Shown piece by piece: positions 1-11,042 of a stretch of DNA of 64,000 nucleotides (position 1 is its first letter; each line of letters opens with the position of its first letter). This DNA is from Ophioderma brevispina. Lineage: Eukaryota > Echinodermata > Ophiuroidea > Amphilepidida > Ophiodermatidae. The notes beneath the pieces are model-generated. The model was not told the origin of the DNA. It did no database searches and saw nothing but the letters and a program-made list of their open reading frames with translations. The DNA lies in contig JAMKCH010072584.1 of the NCBI GenBank assembly GCA_023653785.1, positions 1-64,000 of the forward strand, given 5' to 3'. The position numbers and the translations under genes are program-made.

Positions 1-398
1 TCAAACGAGTAGAAACTTTGGTAACAAGCCGTTATTAATCCCTGTGATATTGGTAAGTTGGAGCAATTTCTTGTAAGAATTCTTATATTTTTTTGTTGCC
101 TCCATGGCTCCTATAACGCCATTGTCACCCTTATTGTTGGTTGGTTCTGGTTTGGTACTGCGCCCCCCCCCCATCATCTCAAAGTTGTAGACCCGAGGGG
201 CTACATCCAGAGATGTGGTACCATATAGTCATGCAAAATAGTTATCTTTGATTTATAAAATAAAAAAATGCATTTCCACAATTTTTTATTCTGTTGATCA
301 CTGCTTAATCCCTTCTGCCTTTTTACTCAAAGGGGATTGCCCAATTTATGGATGAAGTTTTCATCTAGATATTGGCCTTCACTCTTCAAAACCCCATT
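1..398. other. Unannotated intergenic DNA
   Basis: No gene or recognisable repeat is visible. The only notable feature is a C-run near 162-172 after GTACTGCG. Short A/T-rich stretches follow. This is a statement of absence, based on reading both strands for motifs and splice-like exons. Confidence 0.5.
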
Positions 399-399
399 T

Positions 400-680
400 C
401 ATGTAATTGTCATCGCCGATATTTCAATCCTTTTGATGCGAGAGCTAAAATAGTGATTTTTGTAAGCCATAGATACTGTGTAAAGATGGTTTAACAAAAT
501 GGGGCATTTTAGCTCATAACCTCCAAACCAATCATCCTTGGCTTCTAAAGATTTCACAGGGTAATGAGAAAAAAGTGCTTTTCTTCTGAATCCCGATACC
601 AAAATGTTGAACACTTCCGGAAAATCTAGGGCTTCTGGTGACGATGCTATTAGCATCGGCCTGGACCTTTAAAGTCTCTA
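400..680 (+). repeat. Dispersed repeat R1, copy 1
   Basis: This stretch aligns on the same strand with 53820-54085. Shared anchors include GATTTCACAGGGT, the words ACCACTTCCGG / AACACTTCCGG, and GACGATGCTA followed by TAGC. Identity is interrupted by many small indels. The small open frame on the minus strand (85 codons) lies wholly inside the repeat and matches no family I know, so I do not call it a gene. Copy 1 abuts a TTAA-flanked element at 669-672. Confidence 0.65.
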
Positions 681-1190
681 TCAGTGATTTATCCGCAAGA
701 GTCAAAATATTTGAAATTTGCCAGGAATAGCTTTAGTGAAGCAGGAGAAGTCTGTAAAATCTGGTAAGTTACTTTTCCAACTGAAGACAGAAAGGAAGAA
801 AATGGCCGTTTATGGCTCTCCATATAGGCAGTTACATGTTTGAAGTTGTAGAACAGGGATTTCTCAATTATATTAGCTAAAGGGCCAGAGAATGCCAAAC
901 ACAGTTGAAAGTTCCCTACTTGAGGGCCAAATACACCTGATTTTCTTCTGTTTTTCCCTTTATATTTTAGAGCAAGTTGAGGGCCAAAAATCAATGGATT
1001 GCGGGCCGGCTTTGGCCCCCGCGGGCCGCCGATTGAGAACACCTGTGTAGAAATACGTGTCCGTATGGACAAGAATGAACTTATAATAGCCGATTTTATC
1101 TTGCTGTTGTTTCTGGACTTATCATTTGCAGATATGTCAGATACCTGTACTTGGGACAAGCTGCACAAATCTGATTTTTTTTAGTAAAAT
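669..1190 (+). mobile_element. TTAA-flanked MITE family C, copy 1 (right end decayed)
   Basis: The left end reads TTTAAAGTCTCTATC. The body aligns with 44498-45056 through CAGGAATAG, GTCTGTA, TTCCAA and GACAGAAAGG, and again through AAATCTGATTTTTTTT near the right side. In the other copy both ends are TTAA followed by a near-inverted CACTATC terminus. Here the right terminus is not recognisable. The element is interrupted by a hAT-like insertion at 854-1045 that I cannot find at the equivalent place in the other copy, although that alignment is weak in the middle. Confidence 0.55.
854..1045. mobile_element. hAT-like MITE (192 bp) with near-8-bp target duplication
   Basis: The left end CAGGGATTTCTCAAT and the reverse complement of the right end, CAGGTGTTCTCAATC, form terminal inverted repeats of the CAGGG-NTTCTCAA kind seen in many hAT elements. 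The flanks are TTGTAGAA on the left and TGTAGAAA on the right, sharing TGTAGAA, consistent with an 8-bp duplication with one change. The right subterminal region is G/C-rich (GCGGGCCGGC, GGGCCGCC), also typical of hAT ends. No transposase fits in 192 bp, so it is non-autonomous. Confidence 0.65.
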
Positions 1191-1195
1191 GAACT

Positions 1196-1242
1196 CTACC
1201 GTGATGAACGTTTTTTATTTGGGCGTACTCGAATCACGGTAG
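1196..1242. repeat. 10-bp perfect inverted repeat
   Basis: CTACCGTGAT at 1196-1205 is matched by ATCACGGTAG at 1233-1242, with a 27-base spacer. It could be the ends of a tiny decayed MITE or a simple hairpin. No target duplication is visible. Confidence 0.6.
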
Positions 1243-1274
1243 AAGCACTTCCAGATACAAAAATCTGAAGCAGT

Positions 1275-1412
1275 GTAAATGAATAGGCTGCTGTTATAGC
1301 CTCCATTTTTCTGTTGAACTTTTAAAAATATTATTTTTCTCATTGTATTTGGCGAAACGGATTTCTTTCTCCCCAAAAGTACTTTGTTTACTTAAAAGAA
1401 GAAAGGGGAATA
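1275..1412 (+). repeat. Direct repeat D, copy 1
   Basis: This segment matches 2040-2165 on the same strand. Both run through ATAGCC, a TTGAACTTTAAAAAT-like word, then AAAGTACTTTGTTTACT and AGAAAGGGGAATA / AGAAAGGGAATA. The copies are about 760 bp apart. A TTAA-flanked MITE lies between them. Confidence 0.65.
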
Positions 1413-1430
1413 GAGACTTGTCAGGTGGAT

Positions 1431-1783
1431 TTAAAGGTGCAACAGAGATTTTGAGACAACACCCAAATTTGGTGTCATTATTGAATTTGTCTATTGACTT
1501 TACAATAATAGATTTCTTGGCTACATAAATGTCTTAAAAGAGAGAAAAACGTTGATTTTGATTCGCTTATATTTTCATATAAAACATAGGCTGAATTTGT
1601 ATTTGCTTCCTATTAACCGAAATTAGAATTTCAAGATTTTTTAAAAAAACAAACAAGTTGATATTCTTAGTTTTATTCTTTTAGAAGGAGATATTATTGC
1701 CTGACAGCTTCATCATGGCAAAAATCAGTACCTGTGATTTTTCAGTGGCACTTTATAGGTGAAATCTCTCGTTGCCCTTTACT
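1431..1783 (+). mobile_element. TTAA-flanked MITE family A, copy 1 (complete)
   Basis: The left end TTAAAGGTGCAACAGAGATT and the reverse complement of the right end, TAAAGGGCAACGAGAGATTT, form terminal inverted repeats of more than 20 bp. The body matches 22405-22689 (same strand) and, in reverse, 61674-62027 and 62455-62828. Shared internal words include AACATAGGCTGAATTT, GTATTTGCTT and GGCAAAAATCAGTAC. The left target is TTAA; the right edge is degraded to TTTA. There is no coding capacity. The TTAA site with an AG start suggests a Kolobok- or piggyBac-type mobiliser, which is inference. Confidence 0.75.
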
Positions 1784-2039
1784 CTATCAGAATACAATCT
1801 GATTAAGACTAATCAAAGAAAAAGAATGCCTTGGCAGATGCCTTGTCCAGAGTTGCCTAATTTTGTTCAAACTTTAATATATTACAACTTGTAATACAGA
1901 CTGAAGACAGCCAATTGTCCAAGACCCTATAATAAAGTGTAAAATTTGCACTGTGTAAACTGTAGGTAAAATTAACCACGAAAGTTTAAAGTATAAAGCC
2001 CAGATTTGGAAAATTTCATTTTATTCAATTTTTCTTTTA

Positions 2040-2165
2040 AGGGTGAGGATGTAATAGCCCCCATTGTTCTATGAACTTTAAAAATAATTTTCTTCAATTT
2101 TATTTGAGAAAATATTTCTCATGGGAAAGTACTTTGTTTACTAGAAAGAGAGAAAGGGAATACCC
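2040..2165 (+). repeat. Direct repeat D, copy 2
   Basis: This is the second copy of the segment at 1275-1412, with the same AAAGTACTTTGTTTACT anchor. The rest of 1784-3297 shows no gene or recognisable repeat, and an open frame at 2439-2630 has no detectable homology. Confidence 0.6.
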
Positions 2166-3297
2166 CTATTTTGTTTTTTGCTATGCACCTGTTTAGATTG
2201 CACAATCAGGGAGTGGGGATTCCCCAAGATGCTAAACTTAGAAACTGGGTCAACTTTTTTATGCTTTGGAGATCAAACATTGTAAATCATGGATTTCCCA
2301 CAAAGTTAATATGGAAAGTGATTTGATTCATATGAAGTAATTTATGTGGATTTTCAATTGTCCCAGCTAAGTGTAAGTGAATGTTTATGTCATGTTGATG
2401 GATGTAATGATTGTTAGAACGGGGAATCTAGCTGGTGTGTGAAGTTAATAGTACTTGTGACTTTAGGACTGAGGCCAGGGAGTTTGAATCAAGAGCTATA
2501 CCACTACTGCGAGCTCTGGAGCTATATCGTTATAGTTATAGCTAGTTTTATTTACCCCACATATAGTGCCAGGATTCAATATACTTTGATGCCGCCGCGC
2601 ATGAAGCTAATTGTCTCTGTCGGCTTTTAAGCCAAGAGCTTCAGTTTTGAATCAAAAAGGATTCCAGTTTGTGGTTCCTAATGAGGCCATGGCGAACATA
2701 CTGATGGTGGTATACTACCTGGATTTAATTATTGTGGAACATTAGTGTCGTCGAGGGAAAACCCCGTCGTCTTGAACTGCTGGAAAAAATTGTCTTCAAG
2801 ACTCAGAATATTTGCATGGAATATACCATGGATTTTATGTGACTTTGCATACTGTTATTTTGGAGTCTTCGCTGTGAGGACATATCATCGTTGATCTGCA
2901 ACGCCTTCAACATAGGACACTAGAACTCTTCATAAGTATAATAATCTTAAATATAGTGTGTAATTTTATGTAATGTTGTATTGGACATACCAAATTCTTG
3001 AACCAATTACAAATCATTAAAATCTGTTATATTGTATAAAATTCAGATCACTTGTGCACAAGGCTCGTTTATTTGTGTTTGAAAGGTATTTCTGACCTTC
3101 GACGTCTACGAGATGTCATAACACTGCGAAGAAAAAAGGTTTCGCAAATATTCAGAGCTAATAAAAATTGTTTCATATTATCCTCGCTCGTAAAACAAGG
3201 CACACACTTACCTGAGAAGGTCTTTTATCATAATAGATGCATAAAATTCATAATTAGTAATTCTGAGATACAAAATTCAGGGGAAATCCTTCCATAT

Positions 3298-3763
3298 CAG
3301 GGACTGACTTTTAAGGGGAGTGAGAGTGATAGCTCCCCTACAGCTCGCCTTAAAGTGACAGGAGGAGATTTTTTTAGGATACGAATTTCTCTCAAATTGC
3401 ACAGGATCGATTGTAGACCACCTACCAAGAACGTTCCGACAGAAAGTACTAAATCATCATATTATTACATAAAGACGGCGTATTCGGCTTATTCACTTCA
3501 GGTGTGATCTAATACATTGGAAAGCATTCCAAATATGCCAAAAACCCGGGTTCGAAAAAAATTGGGGGCGCTTCTTTCTGGAAATCTCCTCATGTCTCTT
3601 TAAGCACTTTCTAGAAGAGTGATTTAAAGCTCTCCCTTGGAAATCTACTCTTTCCCTGGGTAGCAGTGGTAGATGCCATGAACAGCTCCCCTCAAAGCTC
3701 CCCCTGATATACCCAGGAGTTTTTTTTTACCGAGCACCACCTTATTTTAAAAGTCAGTCCCTG
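3298..3763. mobile_element. TIR element (CAGGGACTGAC ends) hosting a nested MITE
   Basis: The left end CAGGGACTGACTTTTAA is repeated inverted at the right end, TTAAAAGTCAGTCCCTG. The subterminal sequence is also partly inverted (GGGGAGTGAG with AGCTCCCCT on the left, AGCTCCCC twice on the right). The flanks share CATAT but a full 8-bp duplication is not clear. CAGGG ends resemble hAT, which is inference. A TTAA-flanked MITE sits inside at 3350-3603. An open frame at 3052-3507 crosses this boundary and is not a credible gene. Confidence 0.7.
3350..3603. mobile_element. TTAA-flanked MITE family B, copy 1 (short form)
   Basis: TTAA followed by AGTGACAGGAGGAGATTT is matched at the other end by AAATCTCCTCATGTCTCT and TTAA, so the ends are inverted repeats and the target site is TTAA. 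Copies at 4252-4600 and 5731-6096 carry about 115 extra bases between GAACGTT and GACAGAAA, including a long palindrome that is absent here. The element is nested in the CAGGG-ended element at 3298-3763, so it inserted later. Confidence 0.75.
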
Positions 3764-4251
3764 CATATATAATTGTATAGTTCCACAACAGTGACGACAG
3801 TGGCAATACTAGCGCCATTATTCAACATGTGAAAGCAAGTTGTAGATGTATATTTTGTTTATTTCTAAGCCTTTTTTGCAAATCACTGTCCATGATTTGT
3901 ATTATAAGGACATTAGCAAACTTGGGTGAGTAATTTTATCTGAGTTGTATTGTGAATTACATAAATCTGCTGCTACACGTTTTTAAGTACTCTTCTGCAA
4001 ACCTAACGAAAACGTCATTCCGATTAAAGAATGCGTCTGATTTGCTCGTATATTTAGGGTTGCATTGCGAACTACATTTTTTATGATTTTTTTTAATTTT
4101 CTGATTTGGCAAATCACTGACACTGAACTATTTGTAAATTGTGTATAAACAGTGTATCATGATCTTTGTTCAGAATGAAATAAATGAACAGAACTGAATA
4201 CACCATCAATCATGAAAACTTTTTCTTTTCAACTTCAAGAACGAGTTAGTA

Positions 4252-4600
4252 TTAAAGTGACAGGAGGAGATTTTTTTAGGTTTCACTGGATCAGTTGTAG
4301 ACCACCTACCGAGAACGTTTGGAAGGTTTATTGGACAAACAGATGCAAAAGAAAACCGCAAACCTTGTTTTGAACTTGCCTGCTGTCGTAATCGTTCCCC
4401 ATAGAAAACCATGCTTTGACTTTCTGTCGTGCACGACAGAAACTACTAAATCATAATCTTATTACATAAAGACGGCGCATTCGGCTTATTCACTTCAGGT
4501 GTGATCTAATACATTGGTAAGCATTCCAAATATGTAAAAAACCTAGGTTCGAGAAAAATTGGGGGCGCTTCTTTCTGGAAATCTCCTCATGTCTCTTTAA
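4252..4600. mobile_element. TTAA-flanked MITE family B, copy 2 (long form)
   Basis: TTAA followed by AGTGACAGGAGGAGATTT and ending in ATCTCCTCATGTCTCT plus TTAA, as in copy 1. It holds the extra ~115-base segment with a perfect 22-bp palindrome at 4421-4442. Confidence 0.75.
4421..4442. repeat. Perfect 22-bp palindrome
   Basis: The arm TTTCTGTCGTG (4421-4431) is followed directly by its reverse complement. In the tandem copy near 5907 the palindrome is broken by an inserted base. It could extrude as a cruciform; it lies at one edge of the presence/absence segment within MITE family B. Confidence 0.8.
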
Positions 4601-4915
4601 ATATATTTGTCATGATGCATGTCTTCATAATTTGGAAACATGGCACAACATGAAGTCTTTTACCGCTTGGCGCAGAAATATTTCTCTGCGATGTTCCCAG
4701 CAAAGGAGCCGCCTCCTCATCTTTGGCTCGATCACTTGTAATACTCGTAGACATTTCCAATTAACACTTCCTATACCCAATCATTGCGATAACATGATGA
4801 TAAGTCCGATATCGAAAGAGTCGATTCGAATCTGACTTCTTGGCTGCACATCTGCACAATCAATCACCAATCAATCAGACACCATCACACGTACACTGGC
4901 ATGGCACAGTGTTTT

Positions 4916-5068
4916 GTCACGTGACACAGGATCACATGATTCGCTGCTTCGGCACTAGATGAATCCTTCAGTCCTCTAATATACGCACGGCCGTTACATA
5001 TTCGAACAGGGCAGACAGGGGTAGCCTGAGTCCCTGGCCCCTCCTTCGCAACTAGCAAACATGGCGGC
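4916..5068 (+). promoter_or_regulatory. Candidate promoter-like module: E-box plus YY1-like site
   Basis: GTCACGTGAC (4916-4925) is a palindromic E-box of the USF/MITF type, and AACATGGCGGC (5058-5068) fits the YY1 core. The module is kept in the tandem copy at 6428-6437 and 6517-6527. YY1 sites just downstream of the start of transcription are known in promoters of genes and LINEs. No downstream exon is recognisable, so promoter activity is only a possibility. Confidence 0.35.
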
Positions 5069-5330
5069 TCAAGATGACCCACCTTTCACGTCATCAAACC
5101 TGCGATTTTGTTATTAAACCTGGTATTTTTCTCATCTCATCATCTGCGAAATATTTTGGCTGACCTCTTTCCCATTTTTATGAAAAGTATGAAAAGTTTA
5201 TGGTAACCTGAACATATTTTGTACAGTAGGCCTACTCTATGGGCTATTGCAATACATACAATTACCACTCACATGAAAACAGTATGTCGGATTCAAATGA
5301 AATTGGAATTAAAAGTAGGCCTATATTAGT

Positions 5331-6688
5331 TTATTTCTAAGGCCTTTTGCAAATCACTGTCCATGATTTGTATATAAGGACATTAGCAAACTGGGTGGTA
5401 ATTTTATCTGAGTTGTATTTATTGTGAAATACCATAAATATGCTGCTGCTACACGTTGTTTTAAGTACCTTCTGCCAAACCTAACGAAAACGTTCATCCG
5501 ATTAAAGAAGGCGTCTGATTTGCTCGTAATTTAGGGTTGCATGCGAACTACATTTTTAAATTTTTTTTTAATTTTCTGATTTGGCAAAACAGCGACACAT
5601 GAAACTATTTGTAATTGTGTTGTATAAACAGTGTATCATGATCTTTGTTCAGAATTGAAATAAATGAACAGAACATTGAATACACCTCAATCATGACACC
5701 TTTTCTTTTCAACTTCAAGAACGAGCTAGATTAAATTGAAAGGAGGAGATTTTTTAAAGATATTAATCTCACTCGATCGGTTGTAGACCACCACCGAGAA
5801 CGTTTGGAGGTATTGGACAATGGACAAAACAGGTGCAAAAAGAAAACCGCAAACCTTGTTTTGAACTTGCCTGCTACCTTAATCGTTCCCCATAGAAACC
5901 AGCTTGACTTCTGTCGTGCAACGACAGAGAAACTACTCTAAATCATAATCTTATTACATAAAAGACGGCGCATTCGGCTAATTCACTTCAGGTGTGATCT
6001 AAATACATGGTAAGAATTCCAATAGTAAAACCTAAGGTTCGAGAAAAATTGGGGGCGATTCGCTCTCTTCTGGAAATCTGCCTCATGTATCTTTAAATAT
6101 ATTGGTCATGATGCATGTCTATAATTAGAAAAACAGGCACAATATGATAAGTTTGTTACCGCTTGGCGCAGAAATATTTCTCTGCGATGTTCCAGCAAAG
6201 GAGCCGCCTCCTCATCTTTGGCTCCCTCGATCTACTTGTATAATACTAGTTAGACAGTTCCAATTAAAACACTTCCTATACCCAATCATTGCGATAAACA
6301 TGATGATAAGTCCGATATCGAATGATTCGATTAGCATCGACTTCTTGGCTACACATCTGCACAATCAATTCACCAATCAATCAACCCACCCATCACCACG
6401 TACACTGGCCGCATGGGACCAGTGTTTGTCACGTGACACAGGATCACATGATTCGCTGCTTCAACACAGGTGGGTCCAGGCTAGCTGAGTCCCTGGCCCC
6501 TCCTTCGCAACTCGCAAACATGGCGGCTCAAGATGAACCCACTGTCCACGTCATCAAACATGCGATATTTTGTATTAAACTGGTTATTTTCTCAATCTCA
6601 TCATCTGCGAATATTTTGGCTCTGACACCTCTTCCCATTTTTATGAAAAGATGAAAAGTTTATGGTAACCTGAACATATTTTGTACAG
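5331..6688 (+). repeat. 1.47-kb tandem duplication, copy 2
   Basis: Second copy of the unit at 3855-5228, with the same order of anchors. Between the copies (5229-5330) the sequence is short and includes TAGGCCTAC words. The MITE, E-box and YY1-like site are retained. Because the copies differ mainly by indels, a false haplotype duplication in the assembly is as likely as a real tandem duplication. Confidence 0.8.
5731..6096. mobile_element. TTAA-flanked MITE family B, copy 3 (long form, decayed ends)
   Basis: The left end reads TTAA then ATTGAAAGGAGGAGATTTT; the right end is GGAAATCTGCCTCATGTATC with TTAA at 6093-6096. It contains the palindromic segment with one inserted base. It is the tandem-duplicate counterpart of copy 2. 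Confidence 0.65.
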
Positions 6689-6904
6689 TACTCGTTGATA
6701 ATACAGTAATCGTTGTATAACGTTACCACGTGATTGTAAACGTTACATTTCAGGCAAACAATTTGAGAAAAAAAAGGCAATAAACCAAATGGGGAAAACG
6801 TGAAGTGAAATAAGTTTTACCAGTTCATGTACTTGTTTATATGGTAATGTACACCATTCTATTGGCACCAATTAATCATATTAGAGAACGCAAACTTAAC
6901 ACAT

Positions 6905-6985
6905 GTACCTTAAATAGATTCGAACCCGGGCCTTACTTAAGAGTACAAGTCCTAAACCATTATCCACTACACTACCTGACTTTAC
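6905..6985 (-). repeat. tRNA-like SINE head or tRNA pseudogene
   Basis: On the minus strand, AGGTAGTGTAGTGGATAATGG (6957-6977) fits an RNA polymerase III A box (TAGTGTAGTGG), and GGTTCGAATC (6917-6926) is a perfect B box, spaced as in a tRNA. The T-arm does not pair properly (CCGGG against CTATT) and the D arm is weak, so it is not a functional tRNA. Confidence 0.5.
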
Positions 6986-9590
6986 TGATAGCAGATGCTT
7001 AAAATTGAAAATTTTAAGTGTGTGTCATACTTTTTTCAAATTAAATAAAATAATAATACAAAAAGGAGGAAAGGAAGGAAAAGAGATTTTTAAAAACTAT
7101 TTGTTAAAATGATAGGGAAAATAAGATTTCGCATTTTTTGATGACGTTACGTTACGACGTTATTAACACATTTTTATAGGTTAAATAATAACGACTTTCA
7201 TAGTTCGTGATTCTTTCCATCAAAACAAGTAAGTTACAAAAAGAACGTAATATTACGAAAAATATTAATAACGGTCAGGCGCTTAAAATAATACTCTTTT
7301 TCAAAATGTTGTAGTATTATTTTTAGCCACGGTGTTATTTAACGTTTCTGCTTCCAAATTGTAATTTTATGTCATAGGTCGATGTAAAAAGCGTGGAAGA
7401 TTTCATTCAATACTTTGGTTTACCGTAATTTAAAAGTAAAGTCTGGTAAAATTAGGACACATCTTAAACAGTGTATAATAGGATCCAGGCTTGGGAATTA
7501 CCCAGGTGCAACTGCATAGGTACATGTACCTTTCTCTCTGTGTCCTTACATGTACATGGCATGTTCATTAAAGGTCCATGGACAGGCTTTAAACATACTT
7601 ATTAATCCACCAAACCCCCAAATTGTTTCATTCAGTAGATGTATTGGTATCAATGTAAAATCTGCATGAACACGGAAAAACCAAAACTGCTGCACTAATT
7701 GAAACCTAGTACAATTGATGTCGATTTTTACTAACTAATAATAGTTCTCAGGCCGTACTAATTTCAGCTAACTGGTAGTAGCAGTCTCTGAACAAGTTTG
7801 TGAATAGCTTATGGTTAATAAGGAAATTCGTCAGGAGGTTCCTACAAATTTTCCTACTAGTATTAGAGGGGCTTCTACTAGTTTATAAACTAGTAAAAAA
7901 TGATGCGAGTTTTACTACTTTTGTTAATATGGCAGTTTCTACTACTTTACTGAATAGTAGGGCAATTAGTAGGGATTATTGGTAGGGATGTGGTACTAGT
8001 TTGCCACATATGACTCTGAAAGGTGGGTAAAATTTTATGAATTGGCAGTTTAACCTGGTTGCTATAATTGTGACATTCAACATGTTTATGGATGTTATAG
8101 AGAGGCATGCGGCAATTATGGATTCTGGAAATTGAGTCACATTGACATGAATGATGATGCCCCGGATGATCCGTGCCAACAGTCTACTAAGTCGGCTTAT
8201 GAGCCTGTTCACAAAATCCGGGATAGAAACACAACTGGGGAGACAGTTATAGAGGGGTATACATGACATGCCCATGAATAGGCCTTATACAATACACCCA
8301 ACAGGGTGGAATCACAGACCCTAGGGTCTTTGGGAATTGGTTACTAAGGCGGCGTTACCCATGCAGAATAGGCCTATACCAGCATGTTAACGAGTTACAA
8401 TCTTTTGCGTTTCCATACGGCATGTTACGGGTAGCTAAGTAATACTCATTGCCTGCGACTCATACACTACTGTGACTATATACACTACACATGAGCATTA
8501 ACTGACCATGCAATGTGACTCCAGTTCAAATCCACGTCACTGATGCGTTCATGCTCTCTAATCACATTGGGAAAAACAGGTACAAATGTACAACAATGAC
8601 ATAGCAACCCATGTGAAACTGCTAATATAACTTAGTGTTATTTACGCCCTGTCCTTAAGACATTTTTCAAGAAACTCTGTACAGGACGCTGACGGTGATT
8701 CAAGACAAGGGCAAGACAGCTGGCGGGGAAATGTTGGGCACGTCAAAAAAATAGTAATAAAGAAATGCAGAGAATACCCACTGGTCTGAAGTAATAATTC
8801 GTAGACCAAAACAGTTGGTTCAACATTGGTTAGACGTCGGAAACTAGTTTTGCGATTTTTTAAATAGTAAGATTTCACTCAAACTGAGTCGTCGGCTCGT
8901 TTCTACTAGTCTTTTAATTGTACAGGGTCTTCTACGAGGTCACTTAGCCCGGTCACAAATTTCTAGTTCAGTTCAAAAACTCTAGTTCAGTTGACTGAAC
9001 GCACGAGTCTACTAATTGATAATTATAACAGAATCCTACATAACGAGTTTGTTCTTGTGAAGCAGTTAATTGGGGAAAACCGTATATGTGATAAAAAATT
9101 GGGCATAATTATCATGTGTTGGTTGGACAAGCTTTCAAAGGAAATTCAAAGATGAAAGTGACGGATCGCGCTGGCAAGCGTGGACCCAGAAGGAGAGGAC
9201 GTCCTTGAGTAGACACTGACGCTTACGCGATACGCGTCATGATCGGCACCGTGGAAACGATCGTGCGCGTGGCCGAGTTTTCTTGCATACGTAACAGTTG
9301 ACTTCTCGTGAATATGCGTCGTACGTTGTTGTGTCATCTATGCATTATTTGGTCTTGATGAGTGCCTTAGAAAATTAAGATTATAATGCGTTGTATTGTC
9401 GACGGCTGCCAACCCAGCCGCTGGTGACCACGTAACACAGCGGATGAGGAGATTAATCTACCAAATTAACAGAAGAGCTTTATTCAAGTTCCCAGACAAA
9501 GAAAACGACAAGGGAGATATCTGGAGGTGCGGTGCGTTAGCCCAAGTGTGAGCTTGTTTACAACTTGTTACTCTGACGTCATTAACGGGG
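6986..9590. other. Unrecognised DNA with ACTAGT/TAGTAG-rich patch
   Basis: No gene is supported. Between about 7740 and 8000 the words ACTAGT, CTACTA and TAGTAG recur, centred on a perfect palindrome at 7876-7895. Similar words (TTTCTACTAGTC) return near 8900. A TAGTTCAGTT direct repeat with a GTTCAGT/ACTGAAC inverted pair lies near 8968-9001. Short open frames on both strands show no family resemblance. Confidence 0.4.
7876..7895. repeat. Perfect 20-bp palindrome
   Basis: TACTAGTTTATAAACTAGTA is its own reverse complement. It is the centre of a patch rich in ACTAGT words and may be the core of a small palindromic repeat. Confidence 0.8.
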
Positions 9591-10300
9591 TCAACTCCAG
9601 ATCTTGATACGCTGGTTCGCGAAAACAGGAGAAGGCCCGTCAGTTAGGGTTATATTTATCATTTGAAATGTACAACACTTTCGATTACTTTCTGAAAAAT
9701 ACTGTTGTGCTGCCGATATGATCAGGATATGGTGAGTCGAAATGTAAAATTGAAAGTGACTCCAATAGGGTATTAACATCTGAAGTACTGCGAGTGTGAT
9801 CCATGATGGACCTGTATATGGGAAACTTGTACTGTGTGGCAAGCGTCCTGAATGGATATCAATTTCATATGTAATTGGTATTTGGATGGATGTCACTGTC
9901 ATAGGATCAAGATAGGCTGTGGGGTTAAGTGAACCGAAACATGGAGGTGCACAATCTGACTCTTATCTGGAGATGAAACTTCACTGTTCGTATTTGATTT
10001 ACTCCTACAAGAATAGCTCCGTCCGCCTCGGAGAGAACCAAGCGCGTGTACTATTGAATGATTAGGAATTATCAGATCAGTGGGCAAACAGCTGAACTAA
10101 TACTGTACCTTGTTGTCGAGTGTTAATCTATTCACATGGTTGTCGATTTTCAAAGTTAGCATACAAGCACTATTAAATGGGGTGTCATTGGCGAATTCAG
10201 ATGCTAACGAAAATTCTTGACATGTAGAGTGATGGGCGCACAGTATGGGTGGAAGCCCGAATTGGCGTTCACAGCGTATATCTTGTTTTTGGGGTAGCAT
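9591..10300 (-). other. Cluster of minus-strand open frames, unrecognised
   Basis: Three adjacent minus-strand frames lie end to end. The first two (10300-10097 and 10087-9899) are in the same frame, separated by a single TAG; the third (9902-9591) needs a shift. The translated pieces have mixed composition with several cysteines in the first, and I recognise no domain. They could be a decayed exon or chance. I assign no function. Confidence 0.15.
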
Positions 10301-11042
10301 TGGTGGTACTCCCTCTCAGGCTTTGTAGGGAGATAGGATAGGGCTATCGTTGATAGCGGAAAATGAGTGAGCAACCTCGGGCTAGCTCATGAGCTTAGCC
10401 GTGAGGCTGGATGGAAACATCATTCATAGCCGTGTCAGCCTCGTCAAAGACTTTCTAGACAACTGACGGAAGCTTGGCCTAATAATGGCCAGGCTTCAGA
10501 TCAGCATACTGGATGTTACGAAGTCTATCTTTAAGTTGCGTGATAACAACCATGAAAACCGGAGAGAGGGAGACGAGCGGGAAGAGAGGAGAATTATAAA
10601 ACAAGACCTGCAGCTGCAGTGCGGGGCTTTCCTGGGGCTTACCATGACATGGGCCGTGAAAAAACATAAACAAAACAAGGTACGGACCCGGGCACCGCTA
10701 GAAGAAAACAATTTGGAAACGCATGCTGATGTCACAGGCCGGGTAACAGGCAGCTGATTCGGTTCCAAACGTAAATCCCACAGGGAATTCTACGCTCAAT
10801 ATTAATGGACCAGTGGTCAAGGCTTTTTTTTCACTTTTTGCCCATACAAACAAAAATCATGAAGTGAAAAAACAAATTTGAGTTGTGATGTACACGCTTT
10901 TTTGCACCACCCACGTGCGCCCATTCCATTTCCCAATCCTACGCTGCGCACTCTTACCGTATTACTTTCTATGAGATTTCATGAGCCAAAAACCTCCACG
11001 TTCTGTGCACGAATGATGTTCAGTCCTCGAAATAGCACCACA

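Larger units (their letters stand above)
3855..5228 (+). repeat. 1.47-kb tandem duplication, copy 1
   Basis: This segment and 5331-6688 are direct copies about 1,470 bp apart. They share, in order, CACTGTCCATGATTTGTAT, CAGTGTATCATGATCTTTGT, the family B MITE, TACCGCTTGGCGCAGAAATA, GTCACGTGAC, AACATGGCGGCTCAAGATGA and TGAACATATTTTGTACAGTA. Differences are mostly single-base gains and losses. The unit contains no recognisable coding exon; small open frames inside are fragmentary and differ between copies. Part of copy 1 (about 4965-5030) has sequence missing from copy 2, including a 33-base stretch also found inverted at 11043-11075. Confidence 0.85.

Noticed and set aside
3052..3507. 151-codon open frame on the + strand
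   Set aside because: It crosses the boundary of a CAGGG-ended element and a nested TTAA MITE, and its last third is the MITE body. No known domain.
9591..10300. Three abutting minus-strand frames as a multi-exon gene
   Set aside because: They need a stop read-through and a shift, and I see no splice sites or family motif.
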